Shown here: piece after piece, positions 56,102 to 64,000 of the stretch | Layout of the letters: each line of letters starts with the position of its first letter | Numbering within the stretch: the first letter of the stretch is position 1 | NCBI GenBank assembly: GCA_963825565.1 | Contig: CAWGTW010000007.1 | Span: forward strand, 1-64,000 | DNA: 64,000 nt | Source of the DNA: JBFGCT01 sp963825565 | GTDB taxonomy: Bacteria; Actinomycetota; Acidimicrobiia; Acidimicrobiales; Ilumatobacteraceae | Direction: 5' to 3' | Position numbers and translations under genes: made by a program | Notes under the pieces: generated by a model | Told to the model about the DNA's origin: nothing | Database searches by the model: none | The model's input: only the letters and a program-made list of their open reading frames with translations

Positions 56102-57265
56102 TCAGTAGCGGAGCTCTGCGGCCAACGGCCCGTCGCCCGGTACGTCCCGTCGGTCGACGGCGAACACGCTGCCGCCGGTCAGCAGCGTGTCGACCGCGAC
56201 CACGTCGAGCAGGTCGCGATCGCCCGGCTGCTGCTCCTCGCTCGGCTCGATCGCGCGCCGGTCGGGATCGACCCGACCCCAGCGGTGCACGCCGACGGGA
56301 ACGAACAGTGAAGCGATCCGCCCGTCACGGGCGGCGATGAGCGCGGCCGCGACCGTCGTGACCGCCCGGTCGGCGTGGTCGAGGATGCGTCCTTGCGCCG
56401 CTCGCTGCTCCGCGTCGAAGCACGGCTTCACCAGCGGCCAGGCGCGGTCGCGGAGCTCGTCGGGGCGCAGCCGCTCGGGGCTTCCCATGATGCCTCGATC
56501 GACGACCCGCGGGTGGTGGGTCAGCTCGCGGTACCGCGCCACGATGCGTTCGACACCGGCGAGCACGAGCGGGGTCCCGTCGTCGCCGACCAGTTCGCAG
56601 ACTCCGGCGTCCACCGCGTGGAGGAAGCGATCGACATCGGAATCCTGCCCGATCCTGCCGGTCCCCTGACCGTGGAACCGCGGCGCCATCCGTCCTGCGC
56701 CGGTTCGGACCGCGCCGTGGCTCTGCAACTGCGGCTCTCGCTCGTCGAGGCGGAGGGCCTCGACGAGGCTCGCTGGGATCTCGGCGATCTCGTCGACCGC
56801 CAGTTCCTCGATCGTGTACCGGCTGCCGTACAGGAGTCGGACCCGGTTCTGCCCGATGGCGAGCACGTGGAAGTGGTAGCCGGATGCGACCGAAGGAAGC
56901 AACGGGGTGACGTGCAGCCGGTCGGCAACGACCACCAACTCCTCGACCGGGTCCGGCACCCGATACGTCCGTGTTCCCTCACCGGTGACGAACACCGCCA
57001 ACCCCTGCCCGGCGTGGGCCCAGAACGCCACGTCGTCCAGCAGCGCCGACGCCGCCGACAGCAGGTCGTCGGTCTCGTGGATCGACGCGCCGACCGCCAG
57101 CAGGTGGTGAGCCGCACGGGCGAGGAGGTTCTTGAACCGGATCGGATCCTGGCCCGTCTCGGCACCGGCGACGTGCGTCGGCAGGTAGACCGAGACGCAC
57201 CACTCGCCGTCGGCCTCGGCGAGATGACGAAGATCCTGGGTCGAGACGATGTCGATCATGTGCAC
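56102..57265 (-). CDS. baeRF-family protein (bacterial archaeo-eukaryotic release factor-like)
   Basis: The 387-residue product begins near ATG 57259 (MIDIVSTQDLRHLAEADGEW) and reads VSVYLPTHVAGAETGQDPIR, FKNLLARA, then a middle region with RVRLLYGSRYTIEELAV, and a C-terminal ribosomal L7Ae-like part (ALIAARDGRIASLFVPVGVH). The layout matches baeRF3-type proteins, relatives of eRF1 that in actinobacteria are often stress- or hypoxia-induced and may act on stalled or resting ribosomes. No GGQ motif is visible. Intact. Confidence 0.85.
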   Translation of the reverse strand: MHMIDIVSTQDLRHLAEADGEWCVSVYLPTHVAGAETGQDPIRFKNLLARAAHHLLAVGASIHETDDLLSAASALLDDVAFWAHAGQGLAVFVTGEGTRTYRVPDPVEELVVVADRLHVTPLLPSVASGYHFHVLAIGQNRVRLLYGSRYTIEELAVDEIAEIPASLVEALRLDEREPQLQSHGAVRTGAGRMAPRFHGQGTGRIGQDSDVDRFLHAVDAGVCELVGDDGTPLVLAGVERIVARYRELTHHPRVVDRGIMGSPERLRPDELRDRAWPLVKPCFDAEQRAAQGRILDHADRAVTTVAAALIAARDGRIASLFVPVGVHRWGRVDPDRRAIEPSEEQQPGDRDLLDVVAVDTLLTGGSVFAVDRRDVPGDGPLAAELRY

Positions 57266-57410
57266 CCCTTCAGAGAGAATCCGACTTCACGATCACCTCC
57301 ACCACCGAGGTCCACGTTGAACCGGCCCAGCGACGTTCGCCAGAGTCCGAGGTCACCGGTCGCACCCGTCCGAGCAGGCGACCCTCGGTCGAGGTCGATC
57401 CGCCCACGCA

Positions 57411-57887
57411 TCAGACCCGGCGAGGCACGCTGCCGGTCAGCTTGAGGAGGGGGCGCATGACCTTGTGGCCCAGGTCCGCGGTCGGCCCGAACATGCAGGG
57501 GCAGCCGCCGTCGATCACCGCGATCCCGTTGCGCCGACCGAGCTCGGCCGCCCCGTCGTCGACGCTCCCGGACCCCGGCCCGCGGTGGAACCACACGTGC
57601 CCAATGCCGAGCTCGACACACTCCTCCACCGTCGCCTTCGCCCGCGCCGGCGCGGTACCGATCACCACGGCCTCGACGCCGTCCGGTATCGATGCCAGAT
57701 CGGGATAGCACGGGTCGCCCTCGACCTGCTCGGCGTTCGGGTTGACGGCGAACACCTCATATCCGCGGTCGCGCAACCGCTGGTAGACAACGTTCGCACC
57801 GTGGTTCTGGGGATGTCGCGATACCCCGGTGACCGCCACTCTCGTGTGGCCGAGGAAGTCGGTCGCCGCATCAGCGATCTTGCGCAT
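57411..57887 (-). CDS. CoA-binding domain protein
   Basis: The 158-residue product starts at ATG 57887 behind GGAGGAC. Its Rossmann-type CoA-binding domain reads RVAVTGVSRHPQNHGANVVY, GYEVFAVNPNAEQVEG, VEAVVIGTAPARAKATVEEC and HVWFHRGPGSGS, with an ending GCPCMFG. The family (pfam13380-like) binds CoA nucleotides; physiological role is poorly known. It lies 145 nt upstream of the baeRF gene on the same strand. Confidence 0.88.
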   Translation of the reverse strand: MRKIADAATDFLGHTRVAVTGVSRHPQNHGANVVYQRLRDRGYEVFAVNPNAEQVEGDPCYPDLASIPDGVEAVVIGTAPARAKATVEECVELGIGHVWFHRGPGSGSVDDGAAELGRRNGIAVIDGGCPCMFGPTADLGHKVMRPLLKLTGSVPRRV

Positions 57888-57952
57888 GTCGTCCTCCGAT
57901 CTGCCGCCCTTCCACGGTCCGCCGGGCGGCGGCGGTCGGCAACGGTCGAAGG

Positions 57953-58399
57953 TCACCTCTCCCGTCGCGACGCGCGCGATGCGCCGGGCCGTCGACGTCG
58001 AAGGCCGGTGACGGGTGCGCACCGCGCCGAAGTGCAGCGCACGCTCATCGATGCCGGCTTCGACACGGTCGACGTGCGCGACGCGCCCGATCGGCCCGGC
58101 AAGGAGTTGGTGTTCGTCGCCTGGCGGGCGTGAGGCACCGCCGGGATGTCGACCGGAGCCACGGCCGCGGTCGACCGCGCCTCGAGCGCGTCGATCGCGA
58201 TCGAGGTGGTGGGCTGCGCCTCGACCTCGGCGAGCGTGGCGGTTGGCTCCGAGGTGACGGCCACCTCCGTCGGGGCGGTCGACGCGGCCGGTTCGGCGGC
58301 CGCACCGCCGTCCCGGAGCCGCAGTGCGAGTGCGCCGGCGAACGCGATCACGGCGAACCACACCTGTGACCGAGGGATGTGGTCGCGACGAGACCACAC
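57953..58399 (-). CDS. Possible small exported protein (low confidence)
   Basis: The frame begins MWSRRDHIPRSQVWFAVIAF with one hydrophobic helix, then a Thr/Ala/Pro-rich tail (AVTSEPTATLAEVEAQPTTS). The second half is antisense to a protein-like fragment at 58008-58133, so only the first 90 or so codons are credible. Confidence 0.35.
   Translation of the reverse strand: MWSRRDHIPRSQVWFAVIAFAGALALRLRDGGAAAEPAASTAPTEVAVTSEPTATLAEVEAQPTTSIAIDALEARSTAAVAPVDIPAVPHARQATNTNSLPGRSGASRTSTVSKPASMSVRCTSARCAPVTGLRRRRPGASRASRRER
58008..58133 (+). pseudogene. Short C-terminal fragment of an unknown enzyme
   Basis: The frame reads HRAEVQRTLIDAGFDTVDVR, DAPDRPGKELVFVAWRA, then stop. It resembles the last strand-helix-strand of a methyltransferase-like fold, but is too short to assign. 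Likely leftover of a deleted gene. Confidence 0.4.
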
Positions 58400-58480
58400 C
58401 TTCGGCTCTACCCAGGGAGACCACGCGTCGACTCGACTGGAGGGTGCCTCCTCAGGAGCACGACCAGTGAGGAGTAGCCG

Positions 58481-59401
58481 ATGGGAGTTCGATGGATCTG
58501 GCGGTCGAGGTGGGCAGCGATCGGGGCCGCCATCGCGGTGTCACTGGGGGCCGGCGGGGTGTTGATCGCCAACGGAACCTCGCAGGAGTCGAACGTGGTG
58601 GCGATCACTCCGATCCGCATCCTCGACACACGCGATGGGGTCGACGTCGGGTTGGCGGGTCCGTTCGTCTAGGCGACGGGTCAGACGCTCCAGGTCACGG
58701 GCATCATCGCCACGACCGTGGGATATCGGACCCCGGTGCCGATGGGCGCCACCGGCGTGTTCTTGAACGTGACACCGGTCTCGGCACAGGCTGACGGGTT
58801 CATCTCGGTTCGGCCGGCGACGGCCGGTGGAACGCCGCCGACCACGTCGAACGTCAACGTCAGCGCCGGCGAGATCAACCCGAACAGCGTCCTCGTCGAG
58901 CTTCCGACGACCTGGAACGTCGCCGGCAAGATCGACATCACGTACGACGCGTACGGAACGGTCGGGCCGACCACCGACATTCTCATCGACGTGCTCGGCT
59001 ACCTGGCTCCGGAGTTCATCCCGACGGCCGGACAGGCCGGAGGCAACCAGGCCGTCGCTCTGACGGCCGCGGACCAGACCGTGCGGTACTGGCAGTTCTT
59101 CCCGCCGCAGGACGGAACGCTGATCGTCAACTCCTCGGCCACCGTCCAGGCGCTGAGCCCGAACGAAGGCGTCGCCCGCTGCTCGATCACCACCGGCAAC
59201 ACGATCGATTTCGACTACGCCCAGATGAGCTCGATCGAGGGCTGGGGTTCGAAGAGCCTGAGCGGAACTCGTGGATTCGACGTGACAGCCGGGGTCATCT
59301 TCCGGGTCAACCTGGTCTGCGACAAGTCGCTCGGGGATGATGTCAAGCTCTTCGACTCGTCGCTGACGGCGATGTACTTCCCGATGGTCATCGACATCTG
59401 A
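58481..59401 (+). pseudogene. Secreted repeat/adhesin-like protein with internal TAG
   Basis: From ATG 58481 the product has a signal peptide (RSRWAAIGAAIAVSLGAGGV), then ITPIRILDTRDGVDVGLAGP, a motif that starts a beta-domain common in actinobacterial secreted proteins (RILDTR(D/G)G). A TAG follows at 58670-58672, after FV; the same frame continues ATGQTLQVTGIIATTVGYRT, FLNVTPVSAQADGFISVRPA and DILIDVLGYLAPE, as expected of the domain. The remaining C-terminal part (to 59401) has two cysteines and no named fold. A single base (for example TCG to TAG) explains the stop. Confidence 0.75.
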
Positions 59402-59417
59402 CCAGGACTGCGACGCT

Positions 59418-59439
59418 GGTCCCGGCGATCAACGGGACC
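59418..59439. terminator. Bidirectional terminator hairpin
   Basis: GGTCCCG and CGGGACC form a perfect 7-bp stem with an 8-nt loop, in the 44-nt gap between two convergent genes. No T tract, but the position is right for ending both transcripts. Confidence 0.55.
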
Positions 59440-59445
59440 GGGGCG

Positions 59446-60732
59446 CTACGTCCTGACGAGCCACTCGACGCCGTCGGGGGTGTCGCGGACCTCGATGCCG
59501 GCCGCATCGAGTCCGTCGCGTAGCGAGTCGGCGACGGCGAACGCTCGCTCGCTGCGCGCCACACGCCGGGCGTCGAGCGCCGCTTCGACCACCGGGCCGA
59601 GCACCTCACGGACGTCGCGCAGGCCGTCGGTCGCCGCGGCGCCGAGCCGCACGATCATCGAACGCAGCGCCGTTCGCGCCCGATCGACCTGATCGGACTG
59701 GAGCGTGTCGCGCGACCACTCGACGATCGCCCGCTCGAGTTGCAGCACCGCAGCGACCGCAGCATCGGCATCGCCGCGCTCGAGCGCCGCCTCGAAGTCG
59801 GCCTCGAACACGCCGGTCGCGGCCTCGAGCGAGTCGATCACCGCTTCGGGGCCGGTCGTCGACCCGGACGGCGGCGGAGCGGTGTCGGGCGGGTTTGCCG
59901 CCCCTGCGCGCGGACCCGTACTCGTCGCACCGCCCGAGCGGATCACGTCGACCGAGACGGTCTGACCGGTCTCGATCCGCACCGACTCACCCCGGCGGCG
60001 CAGCGTCATCGCGCCCTTGCCCACCACCTGGGCGGTGTCGGCATCGAGGTCGATGACCACCCCGGTGTGCTCGTCGAGACCGAGGACGAAGGCCTCGGCC
60101 GGGAGCTGCGGCTCGAGCATCGCCAGCCGGCGCTCACCGAGGTAGCAGAACCGGGTGTCGTGGTTGCCGCCCTCGGCGTTGTCGTAGTGCGGGATCACCG
60201 CCGCCGAGATCCCCAGCGGCCCGAGTAGGTCCAGGCCCGGCTCCCACCACGGGTCCATGCCGACCTTGTAGATCTCGTACACCGGGACCGTCGCCACGCC
60301 GAGGGTCAACGCCGCGGCCGAGGAGAACACGAGCGCCCCGCCCATGCGCAGCTTGTCGGCCAACACGTCGCCGAGCGGGGTGGTCGTCCACTGGCCGAGC
60401 GCGAACGTCGGGCTCCCCGGCCCGGCGAAGACCCAGTCGGCGGCACGCACCCGGGCGATCGCCGACTCGATGGCGACCACGTCACCGGTGTCGGTGCGGG
60501 CGAGCCCAGCGACCTCGACGTCGCGCCCGACCGCGTCCTTGAAATACTTCGTGGTCGTTGCGGCGAGGATCGGCGCGTTCTCCTGAAAGCCGAACGGCGT
60601 GTCGAGCATGACCGCTCGGACGTCGCCGCCAGTGCTCGCCGCCAGACGCTCGAAGACCGAGCGATGCACGCCCTTCATCGTCGGCGCGGTCTCGCCCGAG
60701 CCCATGATCACGAGAAGTCGGGGCCGCGTCAT
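59446..60732 (-). CDS. Peptidase S51/cyanophycinase-like domain fused to a CysRS-like C-terminal domain
   Basis: The 428-residue protein starts at ATG 60732, overlapping the hydrolase stop by 4 nt. Residues 1-250 form a class I glutamine-amidotransferase-like/S51 fold: MTRPRLLVIMGSGETAPTMK, AVMLDTPFGFQENAPIL, WVFAGPGSPTFALGQW, and GALVFSSAAALTLG where the nucleophilic Ser would sit; NHDTRFCYLGERR follows. Residues about 300-428 are helical and end ARSERAFAVADSLRDGLDAA, GIEVRDTPDGVEWLVR, like the C-terminal domain of cysteinyl-tRNA synthetase. The synthetase catalytic core is absent. Fourth gene of a tightly coupled unit. Confidence 0.85.
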   Translation of the reverse strand: MTRPRLLVIMGSGETAPTMKGVHRSVFERLAASTGGDVRAVMLDTPFGFQENAPILAATTTKYFKDAVGRDVEVAGLARTDTGDVVAIESAIARVRAADWVFAGPGSPTFALGQWTTTPLGDVLADKLRMGGALVFSSAAALTLGVATVPVYEIYKVGMDPWWEPGLDLLGPLGISAAVIPHYDNAEGGNHDTRFCYLGERRLAMLEPQLPAEAFVLGLDEHTGVVIDLDADTAQVVGKGAMTLRRRGESVRIETGQTVSVDVIRSGGATSTGPRAGAANPPDTAPPPSGSTTGPEAVIDSLEAATGVFEADFEAALERGDADAAVAAVLQLERAIVEWSRDTLQSDQVDRARTALRSMIVRLGAAATDGLRDVREVLGPVVEAALDARRVARSERAFAVADSLRDGLDAAGIEVRDTPDGVEWLVRT

Positions 60733-61631
60733 CGGGACACCTCCGGGTAGAAGCCGGGCTCGGTGACGGCGGCGTGCAACAGCGCGGCGACCGCCTCCGG
60801 CTGCTGCGCGTGCACGTCGTGATGGGCGGGGCTGAACCAGTGCGCCCGACCCCGCGGCAGCGCGGCCAGCGCTGCGTCGACCGCCTCGTGCTTGGAGTGT
60901 GACCACTCGACGTCCCCGGTGTCGGCGCCGATCAGCAGCACCGGCACCTCGATCTCCGCGTAGCTCTCCGACGGCGAGTGCCCCCACAGGCCGCGCAGCA
61001 CCATCAGGTGACGCTCGAACGTGAGCCACGGCGCGATCGTCCCGTCGTCGCGCACCTCGAAGTTGGCCAGCGTGCCCTGCCGACCCTCCTCGGGCCAGTC
61101 CGCGTTCGAGCTCGCCAGCCAAGCCTCGACCTGGCTGAGCGGCGTACCGGCGAGACGGGGCGGGGCGAGCGCAGCGGCAGCGTCCTCCCAGATCGGGAAC
61201 TTGCTCCGGAGGTCGATCACCCCGCCGTCGACGCAGATCACCTGATCGACGGCGTCGGGGTGCCGGCGCCCGAGCTCGAGCACCACGTTGCCGCCCCACG
61301 ACTGCCCGGCGACGGCGGGGCGATCGAGGTCGAGCGCGTCGAGGAGCAACGCCAGGTCGTCGGCGCAGGACGGGACGTCGTAGCCGTCGTCGGGCTTCGA
61401 CGACCGGCCGTGACCCCGCTGGTCGACCGTGACGACCCGGTGCCCCATCACTGCGAGCCGCCGCGCGACGCCGTCCCACAACCGGGCGTTCGAGGCCAGC
61501 CCGTGGGTCAGCACGAACGCTCGCTGCCTTGCGAGCGGGTCAACCGGTTCCCAGTGCAGCGTGTGTAGTTCGACACCGGAAGCGAGCGGATACCGATGCG
61601 TTCGAGGCGTGATCGTCGGCGGGGATGTCAT
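60729..61631 (-). CDS. Alpha/beta hydrolase
   Basis: The 300-residue protein starts at ATG 61631 (MTSPPTITPRTHRYPLASGV). Motifs: FVLTHGLASNARLW (HG oxyanion loop), VVTVDQRGHGRSSKPDDGYD, nucleophile elbow VAGQSWGGNVV with Ser near residue 117, acid in LLIGADTGDVEWS and His in FSPAHHDVHAQQPEA near 275. An esterase, dehalogenase or C-C hydrolase cannot be distinguished. Both ends overlap neighbours by 4 nt. Confidence 0.92.
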   Translation of the reverse strand: MTSPPTITPRTHRYPLASGVELHTLHWEPVDPLARQRAFVLTHGLASNARLWDGVARRLAVMGHRVVTVDQRGHGRSSKPDDGYDVPSCADDLALLLDALDLDRPAVAGQSWGGNVVLELGRRHPDAVDQVICVDGGVIDLRSKFPIWEDAAAALAPPRLAGTPLSQVEAWLASSNADWPEEGRQGTLANFEVRDDGTIAPWLTFERHLMVLRGLWGHSPSESYAEIEVPVLLIGADTGDVEWSHSKHEAVDAALAALPRGRAHWFSPAHHDVHAQQPEAVAALLHAAVTEPGFYPEVSR

Positions 61632-62629
61632 CGTGCAGCCTTCTCCCGGATGCGGTCGAGCAAGTCGAGCATCTCGATGGAACGCCCGACCGGCCTCGGC
61701 CATTCCTCCTCACCGCGCACGGCACCGGCGAACCGTTCGATCATCCGCTGGTACGGGTCGCCCGCCGCCACCTCGATCCGGTGCCGGACGCCGCTTGCGT
61801 CGACGTGGTCGATCGTCGTCGCCGCCGCCCCTCCGGTGAACGCCACCGACTCGAGCACCAGCCGCCCTGCGGTCCCGACATACTCCAGGCGTTGCTGCTC
61901 CGGCTCGACGAACGAGCACCGGATGCGCGCGCTCCGATCGCCCGGCCAGTGCAGCGTCGCCGCGGTCGTCTCGTCCACGCCTGTCGGCGACAGCTCGATC
62001 GACACGTCGAGGCGGTCGGGCGACGGACCCCACAGCTCGACGGGTGCGCCGAGGCAGTAGATGCCGACGTCGAGGAGCGCTCCCCCACCCTGGGTCGGGT
62101 CCCAGCGGTAGTTGCCGGCGGCCGAGTCGGGGATGGTGAACGTGAAGCTGGCGTCGATCGCCGTCACGTCGCCGATCAACCCGCCGCGTGCGAGGTCGAG
62201 CGCCCGAGCCCACCGGGGGTCGAACGGGGTCATCCACGCCTCGGCGAGCAGGAGCCCGGCGCGGTCGGCGATGTCCGCCATCCGGTAGGCCTCGGCCCGA
62301 TCGCGCCCGAGCGGCTTCTCGCACAGGACGGGTGTCCCGACATCGGCCGCGGCGCGCACCCACTCGAGGTGCATCCCGTTCGGCAACGGGACGTACAGGG
62401 CGTCGACGCCGGGATGCGCGAGGACGTCGTCGTAGGAGGCGACGGTCCGGTCGGACCACGGCTCGGGCACCGGGCCGCCGCGCGCCGCGGCGGCGGCGAG
62501 CACCGCCACCTCGGCGCGGTCGATCGCCGGCAACACGGCACGCGTGGCGACCATCGACCGGGCGCCGATCACGCCGAAGCCGACCGGCCTGCCCACCCGC
62601 ACCCCGCGGCCGGTCGTCGTCGCGGTCAC
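61628..62629 (-). CDS. Gfo/Idh/MocA-family oxidoreductase
   Basis: The 333-residue product starts at GTG 62629, overlapping the stop of the upstream gene (GTGA). The NAD(P)-binding part reads GFGVIGARSMVATRAVLPAI, DALYVPLPNGMHLEWVRAAA, VLCEKPLGRDRAEAYRMADI; EKP carries the conserved Lys. The second domain has YRWDPTQGGGALLDVGIYCL with the catalytic Asp/His region (DVGIYCL). These enzymes oxidise or reduce sugars and cyclitols. Intact. Confidence 0.92.
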   Translation of the reverse strand: MTATTTGRGVRVGRPVGFGVIGARSMVATRAVLPAIDRAEVAVLAAAAARGGPVPEPWSDRTVASYDDVLAHPGVDALYVPLPNGMHLEWVRAAADVGTPVLCEKPLGRDRAEAYRMADIADRAGLLLAEAWMTPFDPRWARALDLARGGLIGDVTAIDASFTFTIPDSAAGNYRWDPTQGGGALLDVGIYCLGAPVELWGPSPDRLDVSIELSPTGVDETTAATLHWPGDRSARIRCSFVEPEQQRLEYVGTAGRLVLESVAFTGGAAATTIDHVDASGVRHRIEVAAGDPYQRMIERFAGAVRGEEEWPRPVGRSIEMLDLLDRIREKAAR

Positions 62630-64000
62630 CGCAGTTCGATCAACTCGCCACCGTTGGCGCCGGATCGGTGTGCCGCCTCGAGGACCGACACGACGTCGCG
62701 CGACTGCTCGGGCGGCACCGCGAGCGGCTCGCCGAGCAGCAGGTGATCGGCGAGGTTGCGATGGAACCCCCAGCCGGGATGGGGCGCCGGCCGGATCGTC
62801 GACTCGATCAGCCCGTGGTCGCCGTCGTAGCGGGCGACGGTCAGGTCGACCGGCCGCTCCGCGTGGTGCGACACGCCGGCGCGGAATCCGCGACCGGGCA
62901 CGATCGAGTCGTTCGCGACGGGGGCATAGTGCCCTTCCAGCGTCCCGGCGGTGCCCTCGATGTGGAACTTCGGACGCCGGATGGCGCACACGTCGCTCTG
63001 CCGGAACGTGGCCTCGCGCCCGTCGGGCCATTGCATCCAGACCGCGAGCTGGTCGACGTTGCTCGTGTCGTGCCACACCCGCGTGTGCGCGGTGCACAGG
63101 ACCTTGGCCGGCGCCGTCCCATAGTGCTGGATGATCCAGTCGACGTGGTGCGATCCCCAGTCGTACACAGCGCCGCCCGAGATCGAGTCCTCCGAGTGCC
63201 AGGCGCGGCACGGGTGGTCGAACCCGCCGACGAAGGTCTCGATGTTGAACACCTCGCCGAGGTCGCCGCGGGCGATCAGGCGGCGTACGGCGAGCCAGTC
63301 GGTGTCCCAGCGGCGGCTCTGGTGGACGGTGATCGTCCGGTCGACCTCGGCGGCGGTGCGGATCAGGAGATCGGCATCATCGGTGCGCAGGCACATCGGC
63401 TTCTCGACGACGACGTGCTTGCCCGCTCGCAGCAGTTCGAGGGCGAGCTCGGCGTGGTGGACCGGCGGTGTGGCGATGATCACGACGTCGACGCCGGCGT
63501 CGGCGGCGAGTGCGCGCGCCGAGCTGTAGGTTCGCAGGCCGGCGAAGTCGACGGTGGCAGCGTCGAGACGCTCGCGCGCGGAATCGGCGGCGGCGACGAA
63601 GGCGAGGCCGTCGGTCTCGGTCGACGCGAGACCGTGCAGGTACCCCATCCCGCCGAAGGGTCCGTAGCCGACGACACCGACGCCGAGGTCGGTCTGGTGC
63701 GACGAGCCGTACGACGTCTGGAGCAGTCTGCGAAGGAACGTCCCGAGGGTCGGGTGCGACTCGACCGCGTCGAGGTCGGTGATGCCGCTGGCGACGATCC
63801 GTCCCGCGCCGACCGTGCGCACGAGCATCGTCGGGCGGTGCAGGAACCGCACGCTCGTCGTCGCCGCGACCGACGTGCTCGGGTCGAGCGGGTCGAGGGT
63901 TCGCAACGGGCTGCGGATCGGCACCTCACCATCGAGCCGAACGTTCTCGGGCCGGGCGGCGAGCGTCACGAACCATTCGGCGGTCGGCAGCACGGTGTCG
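62626..64000 (-). CDS. Gfo/Idh/MocA oxidoreductase fused to an N-terminal ThuA-like domain (partial)
   Basis: The start is beyond the right edge of the window. The first visible part (about 95 residues: PTAEWFVTLAARPENVRLDG, RPTMLVRTVGAGRIVASGIT) resembles the end of a ThuA/trehalose-utilisation-type amidotransferase-like domain. It is followed by a full Gfo/Idh/MocA unit: GVGVVGYGPFGGMGYLHGLA, VVIIATPPVHHAELALELLR, HVVVEKPMCLRTDDADLLIR, SGGAVYDWGSHHVDWIIQHY. It is the first visible gene of a four-gene unit with 4-nt overlaps. The fusion suggests sugar or cyclitol metabolism. Confidence 0.85.
   Translation of the reverse strand, partial: DTVLPTAEWFVTLAARPENVRLDGEVPIRSPLRTLDPLDPSTSVAATTSVRFLHRPTMLVRTVGAGRIVASGITDLDAVESHPTLGTFLRRLLQTSYGSSHQTDLGVGVVGYGPFGGMGYLHGLASTETDGLAFVAAADSARERLDAATVDFAGLRTYSSARALAADAGVDVVIIATPPVHHAELALELLRAGKHVVVEKPMCLRTDDADLLIRTAAEVDRTITVHQSRRWDTDWLAVRRLIARGDLGEVFNIETFVGGFDHPCRAWHSEDSISGGAVYDWGSHHVDWIIQHYGTAPAKVLCTAHTRVWHDTSNVDQLAVWMQWPDGREATFRQSDVCAIRRPKFHIEGTAGTLEGHYAPVANDSIVPGRGFRAGVSHHAERPVDLTVARYDGDHGLIESTIRPAPHPGWGFHRNLADHLLLGEPLAVPPEQSRDVVSVLEAAHRSGANGGELIELR

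Noticed and set aside
8618..59401. Stop-codon reassignment as the cause of in-frame stops
   Set aside because: TAA, TAG and TGA are all involved, and many intact genes end properly on each of them. No suppressor tRNA was seen.

Overview
The window is a composite of two kinds of DNA. Positions 1 to about 4600 look nuclear-eukaryotic: moderate GC, a spliceosomal intron with GT..AG ends, and a long non-coding stretch with triplet-biased low-complexity DNA. The single gene here is the 3' part of a fusion of a mannitol-dehydrogenase-type uronate reductase and a uronate isomerase (UxaC type). An alga such as a diatom would fit, but that is inference. From about 4615 to 64000 the DNA is very GC-rich, densely packed and free of introns. 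It codes for proteins typical of Actinomycetota: class II NrdJ, SARP and cyclase regulators, DUF2510/DUF4328, MMPL, baeRF. An Ilumatobacter-like member of Acidimicrobiia is a reasonable guess. The two parts meet at a perfect 18-bp inverted repeat with a 3-nt loop (4594-4632), next to a truncated IS110 transposase. That looks like an assembly or amplification chimera, or less likely a real insertion.

Bacterial layout. 4.6-5.6 kb: IS110 remnant and the 3' half of a tRNA-Gly, probably the scar of an integrated element. 5.7-9.7 kb: nrdJ and an MraY-like gene with an internal stop. 10.1-12.3 kb: ECF sigma factor coupled to a membrane-anchored partner. 12.5-19.7 kb: an accessory island with five toxin-antitoxin-like modules (HigBA-like, two nucleotidyltransferase pairs, two MazEF-like), several of them broken, with IS110 debris, a secreted protein and an Asp/Glu racemase-like protein. 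20.0-25.0 kb: a DUF4328 protein with three repeated C-terminal domains, a degraded DDE transposase, and a PadR/membrane-protein pair. 26-31.7 kb: DUF1254 protein, sulfatase fragment, anaerobic sulfatase maturase and cytochrome P450. 31.7-37.3 kb: PanB-like enzyme, a SAM-cyclase-AAA-TPR signalling protein and a coupled amidinotransferase. 37.5-41.3 kb: lipoprotein, sterol-desaturase-family protein, small membrane proteins and a tandem pair of HExxH proteins. 41.3-46.1 kb: a SARP-cyclase-STAND regulator upstream of a cytosolic subtilase with a pentapeptide repeat. 46.5-50.7 kb: an overlapping three-gene unit of PAP2-kinase fusion, lipoprotein and PAP2 phosphatase, then an osmoprotectant-binding protein. 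50.7-57.9 kb: MMPL transporter, adenosine-specific kinase, beta-CASP MBL protein, baeRF and CoA-binding protein. 59.4-64.0 kb: four genes overlapping by 4 nt (ThuA-like/Gfo-Idh, Gfo-Idh, alpha/beta hydrolase, S51-CysRS fusion).

Across the bacterial part at least five otherwise coherent reading frames carry a single in-frame stop (TAA, TAA, TAG, TGA, TAG) and several others carry one-base frameshifts, while many very long genes are intact. This points to uncorrected sequence errors or recent relaxed selection, not to an altered genetic code. The best candidates for undescribed biology are the SARP-cyclase-STAND/subtilase pair, the kinase fused to a motif-degenerate PAP2 domain and coupled to an intact PAP2, the cyclase/amidinotransferase pair, and the S51-CysRS fusion operon.
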